Source: Pseudomonas fulva NBRC 16637 = DSM 17717 (GTDB lineage Bacteria; Pseudomonadota; Gammaproteobacteria; Pseudomonadales; Pseudomonadaceae). From it: a DNA stretch of 64,000 nucleotides. The DNA is taken from NCBI RefSeq assembly GCF_000730565.1, contig NZ_BBIQ01000005.1, positions 124,001-188,000 of the forward strand, in the 5' to 3' direction. The position numbers and the translations under genes were made by a program. Shown piece by piece: positions 1 through 8,589 of this stretch; position 1 is the stretch's first letter, and each line of letters opens with the position of its first letter. Below the pieces are notes generated by a model that had not been told where the DNA came from, searched no databases, and saw nothing but the letters and a program-made list of their open reading frames with translations.

Positions 1-13
1 GGCAAGGCTGCGA

Positions 14-346
14 TTACTGAGTCGGATCAAGCGACTGGAACCACTGGGCATAAGGAGTATTGACCGCCAGGCGCCGGTTGAAGTCCGGGCTCCCGTCGGC
101 CCACCAGACAGGGCCCCGCTCACCCAGCGCCACCTTTGCCGTCTGAACCTGGGCACGGGCGCGGGTTAACTGGTCGGGATCGTTGTCGGCTTTTGCGTCC
201 TTTACAGCTCTGCGGGCGTCCATCAGGGCATGCACCCAGTGCTGACGCTCAGCCTCGGACAGGGAGGGGTCGGTACAGCGCCACAACCGCCCCCGGACAA
301 CGAAATAGCGGCCGTCCGGGGTCGTGGGGTAACGCTGGGCAGGCAT
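14..346 (-). CDS. Conserved hypothetical protein, coupled to the MvaT-like gene
   Basis: Small soluble protein of 110 residues with no signal peptide or membrane segment. I do not recognise a characterised family. The N-terminal part (YFVVRGRLWRC near residues 14-24) is followed by a charged helical middle (RRAVKDAKADND, about 45-57) and a Trp-rich end. Its ATG overlaps the stop of the upstream H-NS-like gene in a TAATG arrangement, so the two are very probably co-transcribed and translationally coupled. That context suggests a job linked to the nucleoid protein or simply shared expression, but nothing in the sequence shows a function. Confidence 0.75.
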   Translation of the reverse strand: MPAQRYPTTPDGRYFVVRGRLWRCTDPSLSEAERQHWVHALMDARRAVKDAKADNDPDQLTRARAQVQTAKVALGERGPVWWADGSPDFNRRLAVNTPYAQWFQSLDPTQ

Positions 347-714
347 TACTTGGCCAGCCAGTTTTCCACTTCATCTGCGCCGTGTTCTGCCTTCCATGCC
401 TTGAGCTTGGTGTGATTGCCACCTTTGGTCTCGATGACTTCACCGGTGTGAGGGTTCTTGTACTGCTTGACTTGCCGAGCACGACGCGGCGCTTTCTGGG
501 ACGCAGCAGGCGCAGCGGGACGTTGACCGTTTTTCGGATCGAGCAGGTTGACGATGTCGCGCAAACTGTATTCGTACTTGGCCAGCAGATTTCGCAGTTT
601 GGTTTCAAACTCGATTTCTTTCTGCAGCTCAGGGCTACCTTTCATGGCTTCCAGCTCTGCAAGTTGGGCAGCCAATTTCTGTTCCAGTTGTCGAAACTCT
701 GCAAGACGAGACAT
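346..714 (-). CDS. H-NS-like xenogeneic silencer, MvaT/MvaU family
   Basis: Nucleoid-associated protein of 122 residues, the normal length for MvaT/MvaU (Tur proteins in P. putida). The N-terminal half is a charged coiled coil used for oligomerisation; a basic Pro/Ala linker follows at about 68-82. The C-terminal DNA-binding domain has the family signature KQYKNPHTGEVIETKGGNH, including the Gly-Gly-Asn element that enters the minor groove of AT-rich DNA. Start supported by AAGGA about 10 bases upstream of the ATG. Pseudomonas carries several paralogues; which one this is cannot be settled from the window. It heads a two-gene unit with the hypothetical at 14-346. Confidence 0.93.
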   Translation of the reverse strand: MSRLAEFRQLEQKLAAQLAELEAMKGSPELQKEIEFETKLRNLLAKYEYSLRDIVNLLDPKNGQRPAAPAASQKAPRRARQVKQYKNPHTGEVIETKGGNHTKLKAWKAEHGADEVENWLAK

Positions 715-891
715 GGGGACGTTTCCTTTTCAGTACGACGGGCAATAAAACTTCAGTAACTTGTTAGTGCAGTCGAACATACGCTTGGTTCAACCCGCTT
801 GACTAACTAGACCGCATTACCGTCTGTCCGTCAAAGAAAATGTTAGTGCCCTGCAAGCGGTCTGTTGCGCACACCCAGCGGAGACTGAATC

Positions 892-1689
892 ATGCCCAAC
901 CCGTTCCCCAGCCTTCTTGGCTTGTGTATCGCCAGCGCCCTGCTCGCCGGTTGCTCAGGTGCCAAAACCGCATCACCCGTACACACACCCGGCGCCCCAA
1001 TAAAACCCGGGACGCAATGGCTTGAAAAAGGCGCGGCGCTGTTACAGTCCAAACCACCCATTGAGGCACTCAATGCCTACCTGGACGGCTTTCACTTCTA
1101 TAACGGCCATCCGGATATTCAAATGGAAGCGCATCATTACTGTGCGATCCTCAACGAAGACGTCATTCAGTGCGTGATCTACGATGGCAGCACGGCCACG
1201 GCCAAGATCATGGGCGTGGAGTACATCATCGATCAGAAGTTGTTCGCCCGTTTACCCGACAAGGAAAAAGCCCTGTGGCACAGCCACGGTTACGAAGTGT
1301 CCTCCGGCCAGTTGGTGGCGCCCGGTATACCTGCGCCTGCCGAGCATGCCTTGATGAAACGCCTGGCCACCACCTACGGCAAGACGTGGCATACCTGGCA
1401 TACCGACCAGGACAAGTCCCTGCCGATGGGCGTGCCCCAACTGATGATGGGCTTTACGGCAGACGGTCAGGCAGACCCTGCAATGGTCGAGCAGCGCAAT
1501 CGTCGCCTGGGCATCGATACCACCCAGACGCGCAAGCAGCGCGCTGACATCGACATTCCGACGCCTGACACCGGCGCCGACAGTTGGCAGAAAGGCGTCG
1601 TCATTCAGTTGGATGACCCTACGGGCGCGCATCTGCACAAACCTGCCACCACTACGCCTGCCGATACCAACAGCCGTTCGGCCCGCTGA
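892..1689 (+). CDS. OBAP-family (DUF1264) lipoprotein
   Basis: Predicted 265-residue lipoprotein. The N-terminus has a hydrophobic signal with lipobox LLAGC (Cys about residue 21), so the mature protein should be membrane-anchored in the envelope. The body matches the oil-body-associated protein family: MEAHHYCAILNEDVIQCVIYD at about 79-99, then GVEYII, WHSHGYEV and VAPGIP. These His/Cys-rich blocks are the conserved core, but the biochemical role in bacteria is not known. GGAG eight bases before the ATG supports the start. The last 60 residues are low-complexity and Thr/Pro-rich. Monocistronic, convergent with the acyl-CoA dehydrogenase gene. Confidence 0.85.
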   Translation: MPNPFPSLLGLCIASALLAGCSGAKTASPVHTPGAPIKPGTQWLEKGAALLQSKPPIEALNAYLDGFHFYNGHPDIQMEAHHYCAILNEDVIQCVIYDGSTATAKIMGVEYIIDQKLFARLPDKEKALWHSHGYEVSSGQLVAPGIPAPAEHALMKRLATTYGKTWHTWHTDQDKSLPMGVPQLMMGFTADGQADPAMVEQRNRRLGIDTTQTRKQRADIDIPTPDTGADSWQKGVVIQLDDPTGAHLHKPATTTPADTNSRSAR

Positions 1690-1712
1690 GCCTGGCGGGG
1701 TGACCACAGCAA

Positions 1713-2942
1713 TCAGCGTTGGGCCGCTGAACCCGACGCAGGCAGGTGCTTGCCGATCTCGTACTTGCCGATCGCAGCCCGGTGTACTTCATCGGGCCCG
1801 TCGGCCAGGCGCAGCGTGCGCTGCATGGCGTACATGTAGGCCAACGGAAAGTCAGCGCTGACCCCCGCGCCACCGTGCAACTGGATCGCCCGATCGATCA
1901 CGCGCAGCGCCACGTTCGGTGCTACCACCTTGATCTGGGCGATTTCGCTGCGGGCCACCTTGTTGCCCACCGTGTCCATCATGTAGGCCGCTTTGAGCGT
2001 GAGCAGTCGTGCCATGTCGATGTCCATGCGCGAATCGGCAATCTTGTCGACATTGCCGCCCAGGCGCGCCAGTGGCTGACCGAACGCAGTCCGGCCAACC
2101 GCGCGCTTGCACATCAGTTCAAGGGCCCGTTCGGCCATGCCAATGGATCGCATGCAATGGTGAATGCGCCCAGGCCCCAGTCGGCCCTGGGCGATCTCGA
2201 ACCCCCTGCCTTCTCCAAGCAGCACGTTCTCCAATGGCACCCGCACATTTTCGAACACCACCTCGGCATGGCCATGGGGGGCGTCGTCGTAGCCAAACAC
2301 CGGCAAAGGCCTGAGCACCCTCACACCGGGGGTATCCATCGGCACCAGAACCATCGAATGTTGTTGATGCCGCGGGCCGTTCGGGTTGGACAGGCCCATG
2401 AAGATCAACACCTTGCACCGTGGGTCACAGGCGCCGGAGGTCCACCACTTGCGGCCATTGATGACCCATTGGTCCCCTTCGCGCACTGCTGTGGCCGCCA
2501 TATTGGTGGCATCTGAGGACGCCACATCGGGCTCGGTCATGGCGAATGCCGAGCGGATCTCGCCCCGCAGCAAAGGCTCCAGCCACTGCTGCTTCTGCGC
2601 GGCCGTGCCGTAGCGCACCAGCACTTCCATGTTTCCCGTGTCCGGTGCCGAGCAGTTGAACGGCTCCGGGCCCAGCAATGAACGGCCCATGATCTCTGCC
2701 AGTGGGGCGTACTCCAGGTTGGTCAGCCCTGCACCGTATTCGGATTCAGGCAGAAAAAGGTTCCACAAGCCCTCCTCGCGCGCTTTGGTCTTCAACGACT
2801 CCATGATGGCGGTAGGCTGCCAACGATCGCCTTCGGCCACCTGGCGGTCGAATACGGACTCGGCAGGATAGACGTAGGTATCCATGAATGCAGTCACGCG
2901 CTCGCGCAGCGCTTGCACCTTGGGCGAATAGGCGAAATCCAT
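1713..2942 (-). CDS. Acyl-CoA dehydrogenase family protein
   Basis: FAD-dependent acyl-CoA dehydrogenase of 409 residues, which would introduce an alpha-beta double bond into an acyl-CoA thioester. Visible family blocks: [16 protein letters not shown] (flavin/substrate loop, around 140-155), [12 protein letters not shown], and the C-terminal [15 protein letters not shown] helix. The overall type resembles ACAD10/11-like dehydrogenases rather than short-chain ones. The frame is open further upstream, but AAGGA located eight bases before ATG 2942 (MDFAYSP) fixes this start. It is divergent from the LysR gene at 3081, the usual arrangement for a regulated target. Substrate unknown. Confidence 0.9.
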   Translation of the reverse strand: MDFAYSPKVQALRERVTAFMDTYVYPAESVFDRQVAEGDRWQPTAIMESLKTKAREEGLWNLFLPESEYGAGLTNLEYAPLAEIMGRSLLGPEPFNCSAPDTGNMEVLVRYGTAAQKQQWLEPLLRGEIRSAFAMTEPDVASSDATNMAATAVREGDQWVINGRKWWTSGACDPRCKVLIFMGLSNPNGPRHQQHSMVLVPMDTPGVRVLRPLPVFGYDDAPHGHAEVVFENVRVPLENVLLGEGRGFEIAQGRLGPGRIHHCMRSIGMAERALELMCKRAVGRTAFGQPLARLGGNVDKIADSRMDIDMARLLTLKAAYMMDTVGNKVARSEIAQIKVVAPNVALRVIDRAIQLHGGAGVSADFPLAYMYAMQRTLRLADGPDEVHRAAIGKYEIGKHLPASGSAAQR

Positions 2943-3031
2943 TGGCGGGTTCCTTCGGGTCGAATGACATGAAGCAAGCCTAGGGCAGGCATGGGTCATC
3001 CACCTAGTCTATTTTCGGCGTGTATTAACAT

Positions 3032-3048
3032 TCATAACCGATATATGA
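3032..3048. promoter_or_regulatory. Candidate LysR operator between acyl-CoA dehydrogenase and LysR genes
   Basis: Inverted repeat TCATA-N7-TATGA in the AT-rich 138-base divergent intergenic region, 32 bases upstream of the LysR start. Interrupted dyads of this kind are typical of LysR-type operators. Assigned from sequence symmetry and position only. Confidence 0.45.
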
Positions 3049-3080
3049 TCAGCCGATAATTCCAAGAACGAGCGGCGCTC

Positions 3081-4007
3081 ATGAACCTCAGCAAGGTCGA
3101 TCTCAACCTGTTCATCGTCTTCGATGCGATCTACACCGAAGCTAACCTCACCCGTGCCGGGCAGATCGTCGGCATCACCCAGCCTGCCGTGTCCAATGCA
3201 TTGTCCAGGCTGCGGGAGACCTTCAACGATCCGCTGTTCGTGCGCACCGCCCAGGGCATGGTGCCGACACCCATGGCGCAAAACATCATCGGCTCGGTCC
3301 GCAGCGCCCTGGCGTTGCTGCGCACCTCAGTGCAGGAAAGCCGAACGTTCAATCCCCTGCAAGCGAGCAAGACCTTTCGCATCAGCATGACCGACCTGAC
3401 CGAGGCCGTGATCCTGCCGCCGCTGTTCCAGCGTCTGCGTCGCCTGGCACCTGGGGTGCTGATCGAGAGTTTCCTGTGCAAGCGTCGAGAAACGACCAAG
3501 GAGCTCGCCGCGGGACGACTGGACTTCGCCATCGATGCCCCTCTCAACACCGACCCTCAAGTGCGGCACATCAAGTTGATGCAGGACCGCTACGTCTGCG
3601 CCCTGCGCCAAGGCCACCCGCAGGCCGACAAGGCATTGAGCCTGGACGCGTACCTTGGCATGACCCACATCCACATTTCCAGCCGCCGCAACGGGCTGGG
3701 TTACGTGGACCTTGCGCTGGGCAAGATGGGCGTACAGCGCAAGGTTGCCCTGCGCTCACAGCATTACCTGATGGCCTCGCAAGTCTTGCAGCAAACCGAC
3801 ATGGTGATGACCGTGCCAGAGCGTTTCGCCCGCCGTCATCAGCTGTGCTACAAGCCCCTGCCTGTGGAGGTGCCTGCGTTGGAGACGCACCTGTACTGGC
3901 ATGAAAGCACTGATCAGGACCCCGCGAACCGCTGGATGCGCGAGCAGATCACAGAGTTGTGCGAGCGAGTAGTCAGCGAAGAGGAACGGTCTCTGAGCGG
4001 TGCGTGA
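3081..4007 (+). CDS. LysR-family transcriptional regulator
   Basis: LysR-type regulator of 308 residues. N-terminal winged HTH at about 1-65 (LNLFIVFDAIYTEANLTRAG, then ITQPAVSNALSRLRETFNDPLFVR), followed by a periplasmic-binding-like effector domain. The DLNLFIVFD start and LFVRTAQGMVPTPMA segment resemble the NodD/LeuO-like branch (PBP2 LeuO type). Divergent from the acyl-CoA dehydrogenase gene, which is its likely target. Inducer unknown. Confidence 0.93.
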   Translation: MNLSKVDLNLFIVFDAIYTEANLTRAGQIVGITQPAVSNALSRLRETFNDPLFVRTAQGMVPTPMAQNIIGSVRSALALLRTSVQESRTFNPLQASKTFRISMTDLTEAVILPPLFQRLRRLAPGVLIESFLCKRRETTKELAAGRLDFAIDAPLNTDPQVRHIKLMQDRYVCALRQGHPQADKALSLDAYLGMTHIHISSRRNGLGYVDLALGKMGVQRKVALRSQHYLMASQVLQQTDMVMTVPERFARRHQLCYKPLPVEVPALETHLYWHESTDQDPANRWMREQITELCERVVSEEERSLSGA

Positions 4008-4177
4008 GGTAAACCGTCTGAGGGTCGTGAAGGATGGGAACATTTTTTCCGTTATGCCTGAGCGGGAGAAAGCTTTTGCAAAATGGTCTTAAAAAGCCCT
4101 GATTTAGAGCAAAAGTCTCTTCACAGCGCAGTTAATCTTGTTCAGGCACCCTCGTTCTCTTGCCAATGGACCTGCTC

Positions 4178-5332
4178 ATGACTGACGCCCCGCTCTACTT
4201 CGATTACGCTGCCACCACCCCGGTCGACGATCGAGTGATCGAGACCATGCTTGCGTGCCTGGGTCGGCATGCCCATTTCGGCAACCCGGCCTCGAGCGGG
4301 CATGTCTACGGCAAGGCAGCGCGTGATGCAGTCGAACTGGCCCGTGAGCAGGTGGCCGAACGCGTGGGGGCGTCGCCGGCGTCGCTGGTATGGACATCCG
4401 GGGCGACCGAGTCCAACAACCTGGCGCTCAAAGGGATCGCACAGGGACTGGGCCAGCCTGGGCATCTGCTTACCAGTCAGCTAGAGCACAAGGCCGTTCT
4501 GGACACAGCGGCCGAACTGGAGCGCCAGGGCTGGACAGTGACGCGACTGCAACCGGACCGATCAGGCCTGATCCATCCCGCCATGGTTCAGGACGCGCTG
4601 CGCGCCGACACGCGCCTGGTGTCGCTGATGGCGGTGAACAATGAACTGGGAACGGTGACCGACATCGCTGCCATCGGCGAGCGGGTGCGGGCGCACGGCG
4701 CCCTGTTGCACGTGGATGCCGCCCAGGCGGTTGGCAAGCTCGACATCGACCTGGCCGGCCTGCCCGTTGACCTGATGTCCTTCTCAGCCCACAAGGTGTA
4801 TGGCCCCAAGGGCATCGGTGCGCTGTTCGTCGGCCCCCGGGCCCGCGCCGGCATGCGTGCGCAGCTGCATGGCGGTGGTCACGAGCAAGGCTTGCGCTCC
4901 GGCACCCTGGCGACGCATCAGATCGCGGGCATGGGCAGCGCGTTTGCCCTGGCGGGTCAACCGGGCGACGGCGAGTACCAGCGCCTGGCACAGTTGGCCA
5001 CGCGCCTGCGCGAGGGTCTATTGGCACTGCCCGGCATTACGCTCAACGGCTGCGCAACCCAGCGCGTGCCGCACACCTTGAACCTGTGTATCGAGCAGGC
5101 GGGGTTCAACAACGCGGCGCTTGCCACGCAACTGGCGCTGTCGACCACCTCGGCCTGCAATTCGGCGAACAATGCGGCATCCCACGTCTTGCTGGCCCTG
5201 GGGCTGGACGAGCGCCGTGCCCGTAACAGCATTCGCCTGAGCATCGGCAGGTTCACCACAGAGGCAGAGGTAGACAAGGCCATTGCGGTAATGGCCTCGG
5301 CATTGAAGACGGCCAGCGCTGCACTGTGGTGA
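4178..5332 (+). CDS. Cysteine desulfurase-like aminotransferase class V enzyme
   Basis: PLP enzyme of 384 residues, IscS/NifS-like, which would take sulfur from L-cysteine as an enzyme persulfide. Seen: YFDYAATTPVD at the N-terminus, SGATESNNLALKG (cofactor loop), NNELGTV, DAAQAVGK, the PLP-lysine in SFSAHKVYGPKG (Lys206), and RSGT. A Cys is present at 327 (TTSACNSANNAAS), matching the persulfide Cys position of IscS, though the surrounding residues are not the usual SSGSACTS. In-frame starts also exist at 4160 (TTG) and 4166; 4178 gives the N-terminus typical of the family. No isc/suf genes adjoin it, so it is probably a stand-alone paralogue. Confidence 0.88.
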   Translation: MTDAPLYFDYAATTPVDDRVIETMLACLGRHAHFGNPASSGHVYGKAARDAVELAREQVAERVGASPASLVWTSGATESNNLALKGIAQGLGQPGHLLTSQLEHKAVLDTAAELERQGWTVTRLQPDRSGLIHPAMVQDALRADTRLVSLMAVNNELGTVTDIAAIGERVRAHGALLHVDAAQAVGKLDIDLAGLPVDLMSFSAHKVYGPKGIGALFVGPRARAGMRAQLHGGGHEQGLRSGTLATHQIAGMGSAFALAGQPGDGEYQRLAQLATRLREGLLALPGITLNGCATQRVPHTLNLCIEQAGFNNAALATQLALSTTSACNSANNAASHVLLALGLDERRARNSIRLSIGRFTTEAEVDKAIAVMASALKTASAALW

Positions 5333-5354
5333 ATCACGCCAGCCGGGCATGCCT

Positions 5355-6008
5355 TTACAGGAAGGTGAATACCTGGGAGGCCGGGAGCCGCGATTTGCTC
5401 AACCCGGCATTGAAGTCGGTTTCACTGCGATAGCCCAGGCTCAGCAGCACTACGCTGGTGAAGCCTTGTTCGCGCAACCCCAGCTCGGCATCCAGGCGCT
5501 GGCTATCGAAACCTTCGATGGGGGTAGCGTCCAGGCCCAAGGCAGCCGCGCCCAGCAAGGCGGTACCCAGGGCAAGATAGGTTTGCTTTTCCATCCAATG
5601 CTGCAGGTCCTTGCGCTCGTAACGGTGCAGGTCGGCGTAGTGGCGTCGGCTCTTGTCCTGAGCTGCCCTGGCCTGCTCATCCCGAAAACGCCCGTCGAGT
5701 GCTTCCTGGGCGAGCACTGCCTCCAGGTGCACCTGGGTCATGTCGGTACGCGCGCAGAAAACGATGACATGGGAGGCATCGCGCAATTTGGGCGAGTTGT
5801 AGGCGTAGTCGGTGTCGGTACTTGTGGTCAGGCGGGCTTTGGCAGTGTCGCTCTGGGCGACGACGAAATGCCAGGGCTGGGAATTCACCGACGATGGGCT
5901 GTAGCGCAATTGCTCAAGTAAGGCATCGACCGTGGCTTGGGGAATTTGACGCGATGCATCATAGGCTTTGGTGGTGTAGCGGCGCTTGGCCAGCGAGACG
6001 GTATCCAT
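5355..6008 (-). CDS. nfsB: NfsB-type NAD(P)H nitroreductase
   Basis: FMN-dependent oxygen-insensitive nitroreductase/dihydropteridine reductase type, 217 residues, the same length as E. coli NfsB. Diagnostic blocks: KRRYTTKAYDAS at the N-terminus (FMN phosphate contact), YSPSSVNSQPWHFVVA, ASHVIVFCART, and PIEGFD near 160. The longer frame to 6101 adds 31 residues unlike the family, so ATG 6008 is chosen. Physiological substrate uncertain (quinones, nitroaromatics). Divergent from a LysR gene with about 100 bases between starts, suggesting regulation by it. Confidence 0.9.
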   Translation of the reverse strand: MDTVSLAKRRYTTKAYDASRQIPQATVDALLEQLRYSPSSVNSQPWHFVVAQSDTAKARLTTSTDTDYAYNSPKLRDASHVIVFCARTDMTQVHLEAVLAQEALDGRFRDEQARAAQDKSRRHYADLHRYERKDLQHWMEKQTYLALGTALLGAAALGLDATPIEGFDSQRLDAELGLREQGFTSVVLLSLGYRSETDFNAGLSKSRLPASQVFTFL

Positions 6009-6110
6009 GGGCAATTCCGATCGTCGAGAGGAAAGAAGTGCCCATGGTATCTTTCCTGCCACAAATAAAAACCGGCACAATCGAGCAACACTTTCACCCA
6101 CGGAGTGACA

Positions 6111-7052
6111 ATGCTGCGCCTTGCCGACCTCGAACTGTTCGTACGCAGTAGCGCACTGGGCAGCTTCACCGCAGCTGCCCTAGAAGCGAACCTGTTACCC
6201 GGCCAGGTGGCAGCGGCCATCAAGCGGCTGGAGCGTGACCTGGACGTACGCTTGTTCGTTCGTACCACCCGCAGCCTGCGCCTGACTGCTGAGGGCGAGC
6301 GCTACCTGCCGACCGCCGTGAACGTGCTGGAAAGCCTACGCCGCGGGCATGACGATTTGCATGGCAATGCCACCGCCCTGCGCGGCACCTTGCAGGTTTC
6401 AGCGCCCTCGGACCTGGGCCGCAACATGCTGTTGCCATGGCTCAGCGCGTTTCGCCGGGAACACCCGGCCCTGCACCTGCGCTTCATGCTGTCCGACCAG
6501 ATTGCCGACCTGAGCCGTGATCCGGTGGACGTCGCCGTGCGTTACGGCCTGAATCAGGACGCCAACTACATTGCCCTCCCCCTGGCCGACTGGAACCAGC
6601 GCGTGCTGGTCGCCTCGCCCGATTACCTGGCCCGCCACGGCCGACCCCAGACACCCGAAGCACTGCACACTCATGCCTGCTTGTTGTACATGCAGCACGG
6701 ACGGGTGTACGACAAGTGGCAACTCGGCCAACGCACGGTGCACGTGCAAGGGCCACTGGTCAGTGATGATGCCGATGTGATTCGCCGCCTGGCGGTACTT
6801 GGCGAGGGAATCGTCTACAAGTCGTGGCTGGATGTCAGCGACGACCTGGCCTGTGGCAGACTGGAAATCGTCCTGCCTCAATGGCCGGGCGAGCCGACGC
6901 CGGTCACGCTGGTATGTCCGCACCGCAAGCAGCTCACGCCCGCCGTCACGCAACTGCACCAGTGGCTGCGCCAGCGGTTCGACGCACTGCAGCCGGCAGC
7001 CAGGCTCGGCAGTTGCACAAATCTTCCAGACACCTGGAACCGGGGGCATTAG
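6111..7052 (+). CDS. LysR-family transcriptional regulator
   Basis: LysR-type regulator of 313 residues with HTH at 1-60 (LADLELFVRSSALGSFTAAALEAN, then QVAAAIKRLERDLDVRLFVRTTRSLRLTAEG in pieces) and a C-terminal substrate-binding domain of the CrgA type (VDVAVRYGL, LVCPHRKQLTP). GGAG lies five bases before ATG 6111; a GTG at 6105 overlaps this ribosome site and is less likely. Divergent from nfsB, its probable target; CrgA-type regulators are often next to quinone or nitro-compound reductases. Confidence 0.92.
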   Translation: MLRLADLELFVRSSALGSFTAAALEANLLPGQVAAAIKRLERDLDVRLFVRTTRSLRLTAEGERYLPTAVNVLESLRRGHDDLHGNATALRGTLQVSAPSDLGRNMLLPWLSAFRREHPALHLRFMLSDQIADLSRDPVDVAVRYGLNQDANYIALPLADWNQRVLVASPDYLARHGRPQTPEALHTHACLLYMQHGRVYDKWQLGQRTVHVQGPLVSDDADVIRRLAVLGEGIVYKSWLDVSDDLACGRLEIVLPQWPGEPTPVTLVCPHRKQLTPAVTQLHQWLRQRFDALQPAARLGSCTNLPDTWNRGH

Positions 7053-7097
7053 GCTCGTGATACAGCCCCCGCATCAGCGTGCACACAGCGAGCTCCC

Positions 7098-7928
7098 ATG
7101 AGTAACTGGATCGACCTCAAGCAGGACGCCGAGACCGGCATCGAGTCGATCCGCGCGCATTTCGTCGGTCATGCCTACGACCCCCATTGGCACGACAGCT
7201 ACCTGGTCGGTGTGACCGAGCAAGGGGTCCAGCAATTCAATTGCCGTCGGGTCAGGCACCGCAGCGTGCCGGGTCAGGTCTTCATGCTTGAGCCTGGGGA
7301 CCTGCACGATGGGCTTGCGCCCACTGAAGACGGTTTTACCTACTCTACGCTCTACCTGGAGCCGGACTGGCTGGAGCAGCAGTTGCGCCTGCTGTTCGAA
7401 CACGCGCCCCGTGATGCCTTGCCCAGTTTCGCCGACACGCTGACTCAGGACCTGCAGCTCGCCCAAACCACCGCTTTTGCCTTCAATGCACTGCATGCAA
7501 ACGAGCTACTCATCGTCAGGCAGTCGGCCACCGACGCCCTGCTCGCCTGCCTCACACGCCACCTGCACTGGCGCAAGCGGGTCGACCCGGACCCGCGCCT
7601 GCCGCTCACGGCGCAACGGGCCCGCGATTATCTGCATGACAACCTCGCACGGGATGTGGGCCTCCAGGAGCTGGCAACAGCCTGTGGTATCGACCGCTAT
7701 CGCTTGACGAGAGCCTTCAAGGCGGCATTCGGGCTTGCCCCGCATGCGTACCTGATCCAGCTGCGTCTGGCCAGGGCCCGGCGTTTGCTCGCCAGCGGGG
7801 CCAGCCCTGCAGACGTAGCCGTCACCTTGGGCTTTGCCGATCAAAGCCACCTGGGCCGCTGGTTTCGGCGGGCCTATCGACTCACGCCGGCACACTACCG
7901 CAAACGCTGCTCAATCCTTCCAGACTGA
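7098..7928 (+). CDS. AraC-family regulator with cupin sensor domain
   Basis: Regulator of 276 residues. The N-terminal cupin (about 10-90; HDSYLVGVTEQGVQQF, LEPGDLHDG) is the ligand-sensing part; the C-terminal AraC DNA-binding domain (about 175-270) has two HTHs, seen as LQELATACGIDRYRLTRAFK and GFADQSHLGRWFRRAY. It is 49 bases upstream of a LysE exporter gene in the same direction. AraC–LysE pairs in Pseudomonas typically act as amino-acid-sensing efflux units, so that is the likely target. Effector unknown. Confidence 0.93.
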   Translation: MSNWIDLKQDAETGIESIRAHFVGHAYDPHWHDSYLVGVTEQGVQQFNCRRVRHRSVPGQVFMLEPGDLHDGLAPTEDGFTYSTLYLEPDWLEQQLRLLFEHAPRDALPSFADTLTQDLQLAQTTAFAFNALHANELLIVRQSATDALLACLTRHLHWRKRVDPDPRLPLTAQRARDYLHDNLARDVGLQELATACGIDRYRLTRAFKAAFGLAPHAYLIQLRLARARRLLASGASPADVAVTLGFADQSHLGRWFRRAYRLTPAHYRKRCSILPD

Positions 7929-7977
7929 CGCGATGCAAACGGCGAGCATGGTGGCTGATCTCAAGGAGCCCCTGCAC

Positions 7978-8562
7978 ATGACGCATTCTTTCCTGCCATT
8001 TATGGCATTTGCCCTGGTTGCCAGCATCAGCCCGGGCCCGACCAATCTGCTCATCCTTGCCCAAGGTGCGCGTCACGGCCTGCGCAGCACACTGGTACCC
8101 ATCCTGGCGGCCTGCCTGGCCGCTGCGGCCACCGTATTGCTGGTTGGCATGGGGCTGGGCCAATGGTTGATGCGTCACCCCCAAGCCCAGCATCTGATGA
8201 TGTGGGGCGGGGTGTTGTGGTTGAGCTGGCTGGCCTGGCAACTGCTGCGCAGCGCCGGCGACACCGGCGCAGCAGCCCAGGTGCGGGCGTTTACGGCAGT
8301 GGACGCGGCAACGTTGCAGGTAATCAACCCCAAAGTGTGGCTGATGGCCGTGGCCGTGATCGGCGTGTTTGCCGCGCCCGGCCTGGCGGTGTGGCAACTG
8401 GCGCTGCTGTTTCTGGTGATCGCCCTGCCGTGCATGACGCTGTGGGCGGTGCTGGGCGCAGGCAGTGCGGCCTGGCTGCAAACGCCACGCCGCATGCGCT
8501 TATTCAACCGAGCCCTGGGCGGGCTGCTCTTGCTCTCAGCGTGGGCTGCGGTACTGAGCTGA
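7978..8562 (+). CDS. LysE-family amino-acid exporter
   Basis: Inner-membrane LysE/RhtB-type exporter of 194 residues with about six hydrophobic segments. Seen: the N-terminal family motif SPGPTNLLILAQGARHG, and a central INPKVWLMA motif. The frame extends upstream into the preceding gene, but AAGGAG at 7962-7967 places the start at ATG 7978. Likely co-regulated by the upstream AraC protein. The exported compound, probably an amino acid or derivative, cannot be read from the sequence. Confidence 0.92.
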   Translation: MTHSFLPFMAFALVASISPGPTNLLILAQGARHGLRSTLVPILAACLAAAATVLLVGMGLGQWLMRHPQAQHLMMWGGVLWLSWLAWQLLRSAGDTGAAAQVRAFTAVDAATLQVINPKVWLMAVAVIGVFAAPGLAVWQLALLFLVIALPCMTLWAVLGAGSAAWLQTPRRMRLFNRALGGLLLLSAWAAVLS

Positions 8563-8589
8563 GCAGCCTTGCTGGCCTGTAAGCCACAC

